Below are positions 23,482 through 34,591 of a stretch of DNA of 64,000 nucleotides, piece after piece. Under the pieces are notes generated by a model, which searched no databases, had not been told where the DNA came from, and worked only from the letters and a program-made list of their open reading frames with translations. Position 1 is the first letter of the stretch; the number at the start of each line of letters is the position of its first letter. The translations under genes and the position numbers were made by a program. This DNA is from Antedon mediterranea (Eukaryota; Echinodermata; Crinoidea; Comatulida; Antedonidae): positions 5,118,312-5,182,311 of the forward strand of contig NC_092675.1 of assembly GCF_964355755.1 (NCBI RefSeq). The letters are read 5' to 3'.

Positions 23482-26400
23482 TTATGATGCGGACAAATCT
23501 AATTCGAGTTCAAGCTCATCTAAGAAATCATCAAAGTCCTTCAAACTGGAATCCAATACGGTCTTTGCAGCATGTTCTACTGGTTTTGGAATGTCTTTTT
23601 TTATTGGCTGTGCATCAAATGTCTTTAATGTGGTTTGATTAGACACGGCTTCTGTTTCTCTAGCTGTTGTTCCAAAATGATTACCCACTGACACAGGAGG
23701 GGCGGCAATAACAATAGGTTCTGGTGTCATATCAGCATTTACAAAATTGCCTTCCCACGATGCATCATCCGATGACACAGTTTGATCTTTTCCACTGCTG
23801 TACGACTTTTCGTTAGGTGGGCTCGTATCTTGATCTCCAGTAATAAGCATACCTAAATTTAAAGATCGTGTATTTTAAAAGGTTAATATCAATTATTTCT
23901 TTAATCTTCGTCATGGTTTAAACATATTTTGATGACTTGGAGTAACAGTGGCTAGATTAAGTATGTTCTATTTAGTAATTTTTATAGATAAATTTACAGG
24001 TCAAAATAAACTCTTAACTGCCTGTTGATGAACTTAGAAGCATTTCTTCATACTGGATTAACGCATCAATGATGTGGACAGTGTAACCTATGGTAAATAA
24101 GAAATACATCTTTTACAAATTCAAGCCAATTTTTTTATTTTAAACCTACCATTTGCTCGTACAGCCAATGATCTTGCTTTCACAGAATCTAAAAACATTT
24201 CAAAATCATCTTGACCACCAGCTCTATAATGGAAATCAGATAATTAAATTCATAGTGACACCATTTAAAAAATAGGATTTTTTTTATTTATAGAAAAAGT
24301 GTTAATAAAACAAAAAGACATCAATAACTTCTTTCATTTTCAGAATAACGTGATAGCATAATTATACCACTGCCACTTGAATGTTATTGAGCCTGCTTTT
24401 TGTTTGTGCTACACTGTGAAACTGCAGCTTGGTGGAAAGTACAGTTCTATAATTGGTGGGTAGTGCCAATGGGACATGGTGGCAATTTATAAAAAAAAAA
24501 TTATATAAAAAGCATGTCTCAACCTAAAATTGATTTTTATACTCTTCAACATTTATTGAAATTTTAAAGACTACTGTTAATAAATATTACATACATTTCC
24601 CACTGGCTTTCATCCTCTCCCAGCCATGACTTCACTTGACCATTACTATTTGCCTTATGTTCATCATCAATCAATTTCTTTTGTCTTGCTATTCTTGAAG
24701 CTTCTCTTTTAGCTGCTATGAAAGCTTCCTCTTCTAGTTTTATCTCCTCCTCTTCTCTTTGTAACTAATATTTAAAAAACAAGTTTTATATTTTATTAAT
24801 AGTATTCTCCATCATAATTATTAAGAATTATAATTTTAGGACAGTACTGAAGTATCAAAAAAACATGCAAAATAAAAAAAGCTATCATATTTTCAGAACT
24901 GCAATTTTAAAAGTTAAAAAAAAAGTTAAAAAGTATAATGTGTGAATATTTATCAGTTTTTTTTCACATTTTTAGATCGTATGGGTAATAATACAATGTG
25001 AATCCATAAAAATTAATTAATATTTTATATGCTATGTTATGAAATTAATTTAGAACTCCAGCCAATTCAAATTAATAATAAAGTAGGTCATTATTGATAT
25101 ATAAATTAGAAACTATTTTACTTCGCCTTATCTTGAAAAACTTATCAGTTCTACAATTTGTCCATCAAACAATAAAAACAATTTTCGATGTGGACTATAC
25201 CCTTTGATCAATTTCTGCATCAATTTTTTTCTGGGCTGCTACTAAATCTCTATATTTATGGTCATTCAAAAGTTCCCTCTCTTCATATGTAATAATTGCA
25301 TTACCATCTGCTTGACAGCCATCCTGAAGAATAAAGTAAAATTCATCTTTTTTAATAACAGTTCATCCATCAGAATGCTTTTAAAAAAATGTAAAATGAA
25401 AATGAAATGAATGGGCAATCTATTTTGAATATGAATACATACATCTTCAATTAGGTTCTCAAATTCTATTCCTACATCACAATTTTGATACCTTCCACGA
25501 AAATAATCTTTCCTTCTGAAAAATAAATATAGGATAGGTAGGTTATACCAGGGAGTTGTAAACCCTGGTTATACTAAATATTCATTTATGAAACAGTACT
25601 GTATGCCTACCTACAGTACCTAGGCCTACACTGAATAATTGTAATAAATATTATTGAAAAAGTGCAGTTTACTGTACTGCTGTCTGTACAGGCCTAGGCC
25701 CTATTTTTATATAGGCCTAGAGGCTAGTATTATAATATATCATATGAAATAACATAGCCTAGGTAGGCCTAGGCCAGGCCCCTCTAGCTAGCTAGGCTAG
25801 CTAGCTAGCCTGCTGGCCTAGGCCTAGCTAGGTAGGCTAGGCCTAGCGGCGCTAATGCAGTTTCGTACCCACCCCTTAAAATTACTCAAAATGATTTCAA
25901 TACTTCATCTAGCCTACTCACGAGTTGTCTACAGCATTCAGCAAGCATAAAATGGTAAAATATCGATAATTTCTTATTTATAACTATTTTTAATCAATTA
26001 ATAATTGAGCACCCTTCAGAAATCCATCGCCAGCTTAGCTTCGCGAAAATCATCGCTAGGCCTGCCGATGAAAGTACGGAGGCCTCATAGGGCATCGATC
26101 TATAGAGGACGCTGTTATGATCATATTATTATGGCGATAATAAAATATTTTTTACATGTTCCTCATGAAACGGATTTTAAGTTTTTTTCATAAAGAAATA
26201 TTTTGTGTTTAATTATGTTGTTAATTTTTAGAAATTCTATTTATTTTGAATGTTGTGTGTTATTGTCTTGTCAAATTATATTTTTTGTAAGGGTCCCTAA
26301 TGATCAGCTTCGGCTGGATGGACCACCCTCATAAAATATTGTTGAAATAAATTAATGAATAGTTGCTTCATTATTTAATGTTTTATTTGATTTTATTTTA

Positions 26401-27462
26401 ATAAACACAACAGGAAAGAAGATAAAAAAGAAGAAATGAAAGACATGAAATGATGTATTCAGTGTCAGCAGAAGTAAAATAAATTCTAGTAATTGATGGA
26501 AAACATTTTTATTATAATTATTGTATTACTTTACATTACATTTCAATAAATTATATCTTTCTGTTTTTGTTGCATTTCCTATTTCCATGTATTTGAAGAG
26601 GTCTTTCATAGGTGAATAAAAAATGTTAATTAATAATAATATACTTCTATAAAATCTTAAAACAGGGAAACCATTAGCGTTTCTAGTGTAGCTAGTGATA
26701 ACAAATACTAAAACAATTAATTCGTCATAGCTTGATTATTGTTTTATAACATTAACAATGTAACTCAGGAATGAAGTACTGTAATTCTTTTTATTCATTT
26801 CATTTATTTATTTGACCTACAAACCATAATGTAAAATAAACTAAAACAGAGGAAAATTGGTCAGTACTTATATCTTCAAGAGTCAGCAGTTCCATATTTA
26901 TCTTCTTTTCTGTGTGAAATTCTACTAGTAAAATGAAAGAACAAATTAAAAACATAACATAATTATGATGATACCCACAATGATGAATACAGCAATTGTA
27001 TAGTATTTCTTTTTCTTTATTAAAAATACGAAACGCATGTCGGAAATAATAATGAAAATTATAATTATTTGGTGCGTGCTTTAAACGTTAGTAACTACGC
27101 CCTCTATAGAACGCAACTGTTTACTCTATTAATAGAGTTAATGTCCTGTGAGGCCTCCGTACTTTTATCGGCAGGCCTAGCGATGATTTTCGCGAAGCTA
27201 AGCTGGCGATGTATTTCCGAAGGGTGCTCAGTATTAATTGATTAGAAATAGTTTTAAATAAAAAATTATCGATTTTTTACAATTTTATGATTGCAGAATG
27301 TTGTAGACAACTCGTGAGTAGGTTGGATGAAGATTTTGAGTAATTTTAAGGGGTGGGTACGAAACTGCATTAGCGCCGGCCTAGCTAGGTAGACCCTATA
27401 TTTTTGTTACTTATTTCTCACCGTGGTTTTCTTCCAAAAAGTGTTTCCAAACAATTCCCCAT
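23482..27462 (-). CDS. AP1AR: AP-1 complex-associated regulatory protein (gadkin)
   Basis: Six exons in transcription order: 27462-27422, 25515-25443, 25323-25201, 24764-24595, 24223-24150, 23852-23482. They join to 283 residues (human 302). Gadkin links AP-1 vesicles to kinesin and regulates Arp2/3. The 14-residue first exon reads MGNCLETLFGRKPR, with Gly2 and Cys4 for myristoylation and palmitoylation as in human MGNCC. The second encodes GIEFENLIED (human TIEFENLVE). A long charged coiled coil of Glu, Lys, Arg and Ala follows (about residues 45-130). SWEGNFVNADM at about 192-202 matches the human AP-1-binding WENDFVSAEM, and the C-terminus is acidic (DFDDFLDELELELD). The first exon was found by motif and phase; it lies beyond a 1.5-kb transposon that fills most of intron 1 (25516-27421). 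Confidence 0.9.
25617..25847. repeat. GGCCTA/CTAGGC-rich cluster
   Basis: A dense run of overlapping palindromic motifs (TAGGCCTA, CTAGGCCTAG, GCTAGCTAGC) in AP1AR intron 1, ending at the inverted-repeat element. Smaller clusters lie at 12494-12625 and 58600-58675, and isolated TAGGCCTA sites occur throughout the window. Confidence 0.7.
25848..27377. mobile_element. 1.5-kb long-TIR element in AP1AR intron 1
   Basis: The termini GGCGCTAATGCAGTTTCGTA (left) and its complement (right, ending 27377) begin inverted repeats of about 230-240 bp (25848-26087 and 27149-27377) with roughly 90 percent identity by eye. Flanking 8-bp direct repeats GGCCTAGC (25840-25847, 27378-27385) look like a target duplication, although the area is rich in that motif. 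The 1.06-kb interior is AT-rich, has no transposase, and contains a retroelement tail at 26287-26340. Confidence 0.8.
26287..26340 (+). repeat. Retroelement 3' tail shared with the 19.3-kb SINE
   Basis: AGGGTCCCTAATGATCAGC, then GGCTGGATGGACCACCCTCA, matches the tail of the SINE at 19297-19350 in reverse orientation. The hairpin-forming GCTTCGGC lies between the blocks. Confidence 0.65.
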
Positions 27463-28162
27463 CACTATGTATAATCATTTATTATAGAAAATATGGCTTA
27501 AGTACATCTTTCTGCTGACATATCTACAAAAAAAAGCTAGGCCTAGCTAGCCTAGGCCACTGATCGTACGGTTGTTGTTGACTTCGTCGATGACTACTGC
27601 CGTGATATATATTCTTTGCTACTACTACTGCTGCTGCCTCCTCAGCCCGTACGTACGTGTGATCACATGATGACGTTACCGTATCACGTGAGATACTCTA
27701 ACTTAGCATATGGAGCGCCATGACTGCATTCACTTTTTTCCATTTACTGTACAAATAGGCTTGTTTTTTTGGGCCAATAAGTTTGGTTACTGATTGAGTA
27801 ATCGTTAGTCTTCATTCAGCGTATCTATACAATTTGGTATTAGTATTAATGATTTTGTTAATATTGCTACTGGTTTATTTCAGTTTTCTTGTATTTTATG
27901 TTCCTGACCATCTTAAATTATGTCCATACCACCAGCATCGAATCAACATTAAATGATAAATGATTTTTTAGAAAATAAAAAAGATTTAAATTGTTACTAA
28001 TTTATTTCAGTTTTCTTGTAGTTTATATCTATGTTCATCTTAATTACGTTGAAAAATTATTATTTGTTTATTATTTAATAACTACTCTAATTTTATTACT
28101 CTGTTGTTGACAAAAATATATGATCGATCCTCTTGTGCCAAGCGTTGTGAAAAAAGACACCG
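27463..28162. other. Intergenic, AP1AR upstream region
   Basis: 700 bp between the AP1AR start and the 3' end of the next minus-strand gene. It includes a moderately GC-richer stretch (27560-27720, with CGTACGTACG and GATCACATGATGACG) that may be the AP1AR promoter. No TATA or initiator motif could be assigned. Confidence 0.4.
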
Positions 28163-31100
28163 TTAGTTACAGTTCGGCCTACATGTTTTCTTTGTAATTG
28201 GCATTTCTCGGATACTCGTGCAACTTGATTTATTCACCGACTTGTCTTTTCCACCCATTGTTCTAATACACTTTACACTTCTTGTCTTTTTACCTTTAGG
28301 CTTCTTTGAATCACATGTTTTAGTTCGACACTCAGACCAAGCACCTACTTTCCATCGAAAGCTGAAAATTGTATAAAGATCAATTGAAAAAAATCAATAA
28401 TCATGTAAACTTAAAACCGGGTGGAAACTTTTATAGCAAATGAGATAAATGTCCTTACATCACAGGATATTATAGCAAAATGCACAAATAATGCCAATAC
28501 TTACGTGCGTCCATTTGATATAGGCCCACATGGGTGTGTGTTGCATTCCTTGGCGGATGGTTTGAATCCTTCGCGGTTGCAATTAATATTTGCTCTCACT
28601 GTGTTGTCGCTCAAACTCTTACATTCGTATTCTTTATAACTTGCTCCTGGAAATAAAAGTGTATACAGTTTACTAAGATGTTCAGATGTGTTATTATATT
28701 GTAATCGTATATTCTTTCCGCGTTTTTACGTGATTCTTACGGTCTGTGTTCAGTTACCTTGTATTCACAAGCAAGATTAAAAAAGGAGACATAATCATGA
28801 CTATGATATCTATTTTGCAATGTAATTTTTAATTTCGTTTATTTTCTCATAATGCCACCGCTCTTACCTCCACCGCAAGGGAAAGTACACTTTGTCCAGC
28901 CTTTCAGGACCCAGGCAAATCCAGGTCGTGGTTCCTGTGGAAGTGTGACAGGTTGTGTGGGAGTGGCATCCAATGATTCAATTGTGGGCGTAGTTTGGTC
29001 CTGTTGTTTCACACTGCTCTTTCTCACACAAATACCGGAAGAGCAACTCTATAGGCAAATGCAAATTAAAACTTACTCCTTCAATTTATTCAACTTGTTT
29101 ATCAATTTTCATTGGATTCCGTAAATCAATAGACATGGAACAATCTTATCATTCTCTTACACCTGATAACCTAAATAATGTAATAGTTATTTGATATAAT
29201 ATTATTTACGTCATCAATTTCTGTGTACCATGGGCACGCTGTTTTGTTCCTTCCAGCAACGTGGACACATTTAGTGGAATCACTCCTGTTAAACGACGAT
29301 TTGTTGTCTTCAAGGCAACTAAAATCACTACAAATGGAGAAAAAAAATAAAATGTTTGTAGGAGAATGTACAATCGTAAAATCCTAAAAAGAAATTGTTT
29401 TTAAATGAAGAAAGATAAAATGTTAGTGGGATGTACAACCATTAAAAAAAATATTAAAACCACTCACAGCCTCTTGTGTTTCCAGAATGAATTGTAAACT
29501 TGATTACACTACTTAGAATGTCTTATGTGATTAATCATTGCATTTCGGGAACTTTCACCTACAAAACTTACCCTATCGTGTCCAATAATATGGTCTGACT
29601 ACAGTTGCTCCATTGATAATTTGAGAACATAGTAGTTTTCAGTGTTGTTGCCATAATACTAAAGTCAACATCACCGTAAATACAATTGTCATCGTGTTCA
29701 AGTCCAAAACTATATTCAGATAACGAAAATCAACAACTGAATCAATATTTTACAGTTTAGAGAGGAAAACTATAAAGAAATTATATATACTATTATATAA
29801 CCAAGTAGTCTATCAGATAAGAAGAATGTTTTCTTTATTACAGAACATTCAGAATTTGCTTTTGACCACTGACGTAGGCCTAACCACACTGTAAATAGAG
29901 TTTATAATTACATTTAATAAAGTAAAACAGTCACACTGTTCATTTTAGTTTAACTTTATAATACGGTAAATAAAACTGTTAAAAATGTGGTTAAATAAAT
30001 TAAGAATGTAAATAAATACGGGGACTTACAGGTGACCTATTTCGTGAGCAATGACAATAGATGTCATATAACCACTGTCCTTTATCAAAGCACAGCTTTT
30101 CCGTCCATCACACATCCCATTATCTGGTGAATAACCTGCAAACACGTAAAGTAATACAATATGTTGCAATGCGTTTACCTTGCCTCTTCAAAGATAATAT
30201 TAGAATTAACAATATACAAAGTTTCAAATAATAATTCAATTGACTAATACGGTACCAACGTATATCTTCTACTACCATCACATTGACATCTTTGGTAATT
30301 TTGCCATTCCCAAAAAAAAAACAAAAAACAAACAGTAGCAACCACAGTAACAACCACACGGCCAATGTTTCTCACATTCTTATAAAAGTACATTTAACCT
30401 GAGATTGTATATTGTAAGAATTTTATTGTTACATTATTTAACGTAAGATAACAATTCATCTGCTATAAAACATACCAACTGCTCCGAAATTCTTTCTTGT
30501 AAAGAAAAGAACAAGGTCTGTTGTTTCAGTGTCGTTTTCATGTATTTGTTTAGAAGCCCAATAACATGATCGTTGCAGACTTCTCATTTTGTTGTTCTCA
30601 ATTATCTTATCTTTAGACTAGAAATAATAACGCTAAAATGATAATCTAAAGATTCAACGAATGAGTTTGATATTCAATCTAAAGGATTATTATAACATCA
30701 TATGCAAGAAAGGAATTCCTTTTTTTTAATTGAAATCTAAGCCTTATTATTAAATATATTATGGTAAATGAATTGAGTGAAGTTCGTTGATACTAGTTAT
30801 TAATAACTTGGATTGCGCAAAACTTACATGCTTTTTAATACAATAGTTAGATAGTTTTTTTTTTAAAGAAAGCAAAGTGTAATTCAAAATTTCCTTCAAT
30901 TTGATTATAGAAAACGTCAACATTATCGTATTTTATATGGCACCACCATCATTTATTTTTGTCACATAAAACGTTGTGACATTGCCATAAAATAATAATA
31001 AGATGTGTATTTGTATACATTACCTCCACTTCATTCATTAAATACATTGTGGTTATTGAAATGGTAAGATTCAGATTTATAATTTTGCTATTGAATACTT

Positions 31101-32256
31101 CATTCACCTGTAACGAAATTGAATTGAAAAATGTACATTATTGCAGTTCTTATGTCTATTTCAAACAGTACTTCTGCAAACAGTCTCAAGAGAGAGTTGA
31201 TCGACTATTCTGCCATTTGCCATGACGCAGGCTTACTTAGTTTTTGAAGATAACATTTATGAGTTCATTTTAACGGTTCAGTGTTCCATTTATGCGAACT
31301 GTATAATGTTTGTCACGTATTTGACCAATGTCGTTATGTTTAATACGTGTCTGACAACTTACTAGTTGCACCAGTGTGTCATGTGTTTGACCAATGTCGT
31401 TATGTTTAATACGTGTCTGACAACTTACTAGTTGCACCAGTGTGTCATGTGTTTGACCAATTTCGTCAATGTTTAGTCTGACAACTCACTAGTTGCACCA
31501 GTGTGTCATGTGTTTGACCAATTTCGTTATGTTTAATACGTGTCTGACAACTTGCTAGTTGCACCAGTGTGTCATGTATTTGACCAATGTCGTCATGTTT
31601 AATACGTGTCTGACAACTTACTAGTTGCACCAGTGTGTCATGTGTTTGACCAATTTCGTTATGTTTAATATGTGTTGACAACTTACTAGTTGCACCAGTG
31701 TGGCCAAGTATCTTGACACATCTTCCCCATGATGTTCCTGCATACTGACCTCACTGAAAACTATTGCATCAATATGATTAGCAGTTGAACCACCATTGTT
31801 TTCTGCAGATGGAGAATAAATAGGCCTACTCATTTGCTAGTACCCTGTATTTATAATAATGTAATTTAAAATGTGTCCTCTTCTCAGCAACTTAAACACA
31901 TTTTTGAATCGATGTGTGGAAGGGAAAGACCCGCCATGGATTATTTCCTGCAGGCATTTATCCGTAAAAGCATTGTCCTATATCTAATTGTTTTGCTCAA
32001 AAGTCTTATTAATTATTAGGCTTTTGACAAGAAACGACTGCCATGTTGTGAAAAGCAGCAATCAAAACGTTTTTAATGTTACTTAAAAAACAAGTAAGAA
32101 AAACATGTACAATGAAAAGTAATGCAGTATATTAGACCAACAATACGTAGTATCAGAATAAAACATACCGTATGACGTCATTGGATTGTAGCACTCCGAA
32201 TCAGCTATTAACATTACTGTCAGAAAAACATAACAAATTGAGACTGATATCGCCAT
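28163..32256 (-). CDS. Short ADAMTS-like metalloprotease without propeptide
   Basis: Ten exons in transcription order: 32256-32169, 31802-31687, 31107-31024, 30617-30476, 30135-30030, 29709-29572, 29327-29210, 29048-28868, 28646-28505, 28361-28163. They join to 437 residues with all phases matching. A signal peptide (MAISVSICYVFLTVMLIADS) is followed almost at once by the reprolysin domain. The zinc site HEIGHLFGLEHD (about residues 174-185) is complete and a Met-turn SIMATT follows. A shortened Cys-rich module ends CSSGICV, and two thrombospondin type 1 repeats follow (WTKCTFPCGGG; WSECRTKTC). ADAMTS enzymes are secreted zinc proteases of extracellular matrix. The prodomain and one cysteine-module exon present in the neighbouring paralogue are absent. 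A 66-bp tandem array adjoins exon 2. Confidence 0.88.
31318..31702 (-). repeat. 66-bp tandem array repeating a splice donor
   Basis: Six units (periods 65-66 bp, one 61 bp) lie immediately downstream of the catalytic exon 31802-31687. On the minus strand each unit carries the last bases of that exon, CACTGGTGCAACTA, plus the start of the intron, GTAAGTTGTC. Donor dinucleotides fall at 31686, 31621, 31555, 31489, 31428 and 31362. Four are GTAAGT, the one at 31489 is GTGAGT and the one at 31555 is GCAAGT. Confidence 0.9.
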
Positions 32257-34591
32257 TCTTCAACGTCAATAATAATTCAATAGTTCTACTTCTTAAACAA
32301 TCTAACCGAACTGACATAGGCCTAGGCCTAATTTAGTCAAACTTGTGTATGTTTGGGGGAGGTAATTAAACAAGGAATTAAGTAAATGACCTCATACTGT
32401 ACGATAAAGGAAAAAGGAAGCATTTTGTAAGGATATAACTGGTAGCATGAGGCAATAATAAAATGATAGTATTACCTTCCTGATACAGAATACAAACTGT
32501 AATCAGTACAAAGGCTAATATTTTATCAATATTCTTACGTAAAGTCAAGATAGGCAAAAAGGATGGTTTCGTCATTTAAGATTTTAGATGTAAACATGTC
32601 ATGGTTTGGTTGAAACACTGACTTTAATATAATTATTGCTTAGAACAAATTGAAGATGTTTGTTAATTTTTCCCCAGTTATTATATTATGTACTCTACTG
32701 TATTACTAAAAAAAGAACTCATTTTGTGATCAAATATCCAGGCCTACATGCATGTGCGCTCCTTTAGAGTTTTAACGAAAAGGCTCAGCAAGAATGCAAC
32801 TGACAATCAGGTGTACTGCAGGTAAACAAGTCCGTGCATAAAATATCAGATGGTTAATAATAAAAGTATATTGTATTTTCAAATGACGAATTTATCAAGA
32901 CAATGAGGATGTGATAATCTATCTATATATATATATATATTTCCACAAACAAAAGTCGAACACAATATTATGTAAAAATAAATGATGAGTTTATTTTACA
33001 TAAGTATAGCATTGTAATAATACTGACTATTATCAAAGGAAACGTTAATGATTCTATTTACAGAAAATCTTTACAATACTCAAATTAAATCTAAATTATA
33101 GGTCATAGATAAGACTATAGAAGCACAGGCACATACGACGTCATCGAAAACAATTACATTAACTAATGTTGATATTGTCTAGATTATTAGTCTACTATTA
33201 TGTCCCTATGGATATGGTTATAAACTGTTTACCGCAACAGCTACACAGAAAGTAACCGACATTACTACAGTAGCAATAAGAATGACGTTTTAAGAAGGAG
33301 ATGAGGTTCTTAAATAAAGTACCAACCATTAGCAAAGTTTCGAAAACACTATTTTTTATTTGCTTTGGTGGCAATATGGAAAGAGCGTAATGACACCTCA
33401 CCGGTGCGATAGCTTCTGTAAATACCCCAATTTGGCCACACACATCACATCATGTCTCGATCGTATAATTATGGTCTGCGTATATTTTTTACACTTATGA
33501 GTATTTTAACATAGGTAATAAAACAATAATGTTATAAAATAGGCATATGTTGATTAATTTACTTTCATCGTAATCCATTCCTCTGTAGTATTATTGTGAA
33601 GTAGGTTACTTGTAGTATTTTATACAGATCATCACACGAGTTTTAAACAATTCCAACAATTCATACATCACAGGAGTGAATGTTTTAATTCAGATTTTTT
33701 TAATGACTTATCAGTCACGTAGTCGTGGGGATAATTTTACAACAGGGAGTTTTGAAAGCCTCAATACATTTTCTTATTAAAGTCAAAGTTTAGTCATATC
33801 ATTTTAACATAGAAAAATACTGATTAGGTTGTACATTGTTTGAGAAGTAACAAATTGGCACTGCATCAACATGTTCGACGCTAATGCCCTCAGTGAGTTC
33901 GGATATTGATCTATACTCTGTTTTCGCTGACTTTATTTCCTGTCCATGTCATGAGAACATTCCTTGCAAATAATTTGAAATAAAATTAGCTACGAAAGCA
34001 TGAATCAGATAATTGCAATTCTATTGGCTAAAAGTGAAGACTTAACTAGTATACATTTGAATAGGCCTACAAAAACATTTAAACAATGACAATGCATTAA
34101 ATGAATTGAATAATATTAATACTACGATTTCGGCTACTTAAGTTCTTTTTTGTGTAATGCACACATCATTATACTTTATAATTCCTTTCTTATTGATCGT
34201 ATTAATACAATATTGAAAACATTATATTATATTATTATGCAGTACTACAACAGCCAAGACAATGGCAGGCCTAAGTTCCGCTCTGTGTTTTGAAACAGCC
34301 ACGAAACATAAATCAGGTTAAAATAATATCCGAGTATGGTAACGGCAAAATGTGTAAAACATTTTATAAAATAAAATTAACAATACAAGTTTTAAGCAAA
34401 GAAAGTGATAGCACGTTGATTGTTAACGCATTAGATGAATACTACAATACGCATGCGCATTATGAACGCTTTCGATTCACACGAATGAATTGACGTAAGT
34501 CATTATGTTAAACAAGAAAACAGTTTTAAAATAGTTACAAAACTATCTAAAATACACAGGTGATGCAAAAATAAGCATTGTTTACAATCAC
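32257..34591. other. Spacer between tandem ADAMTS-like genes
   Basis: 2.3 kb of AT-rich DNA with a short (TA)n at 32925-32940. It should contain the promoter of the downstream gene and the 3' UTR of the upstream one. No exon, RNA gene or repeat family could be supported. Confidence 0.5.

Noticed and set aside
31466-31681. 71-codon ORF with three 22-residue repeats (THDTLVQL type)
   Set aside because: It is the translated tandem array of exon end plus donor, intronic for the main transcript; the 65-bp first spacing breaks the frame with the exon.
31318-31702. Possible CRISPR-like array
   Set aside because: Units are contiguous with no unique spacers, in a eukaryotic intron; it is an ordinary tandem repeat.
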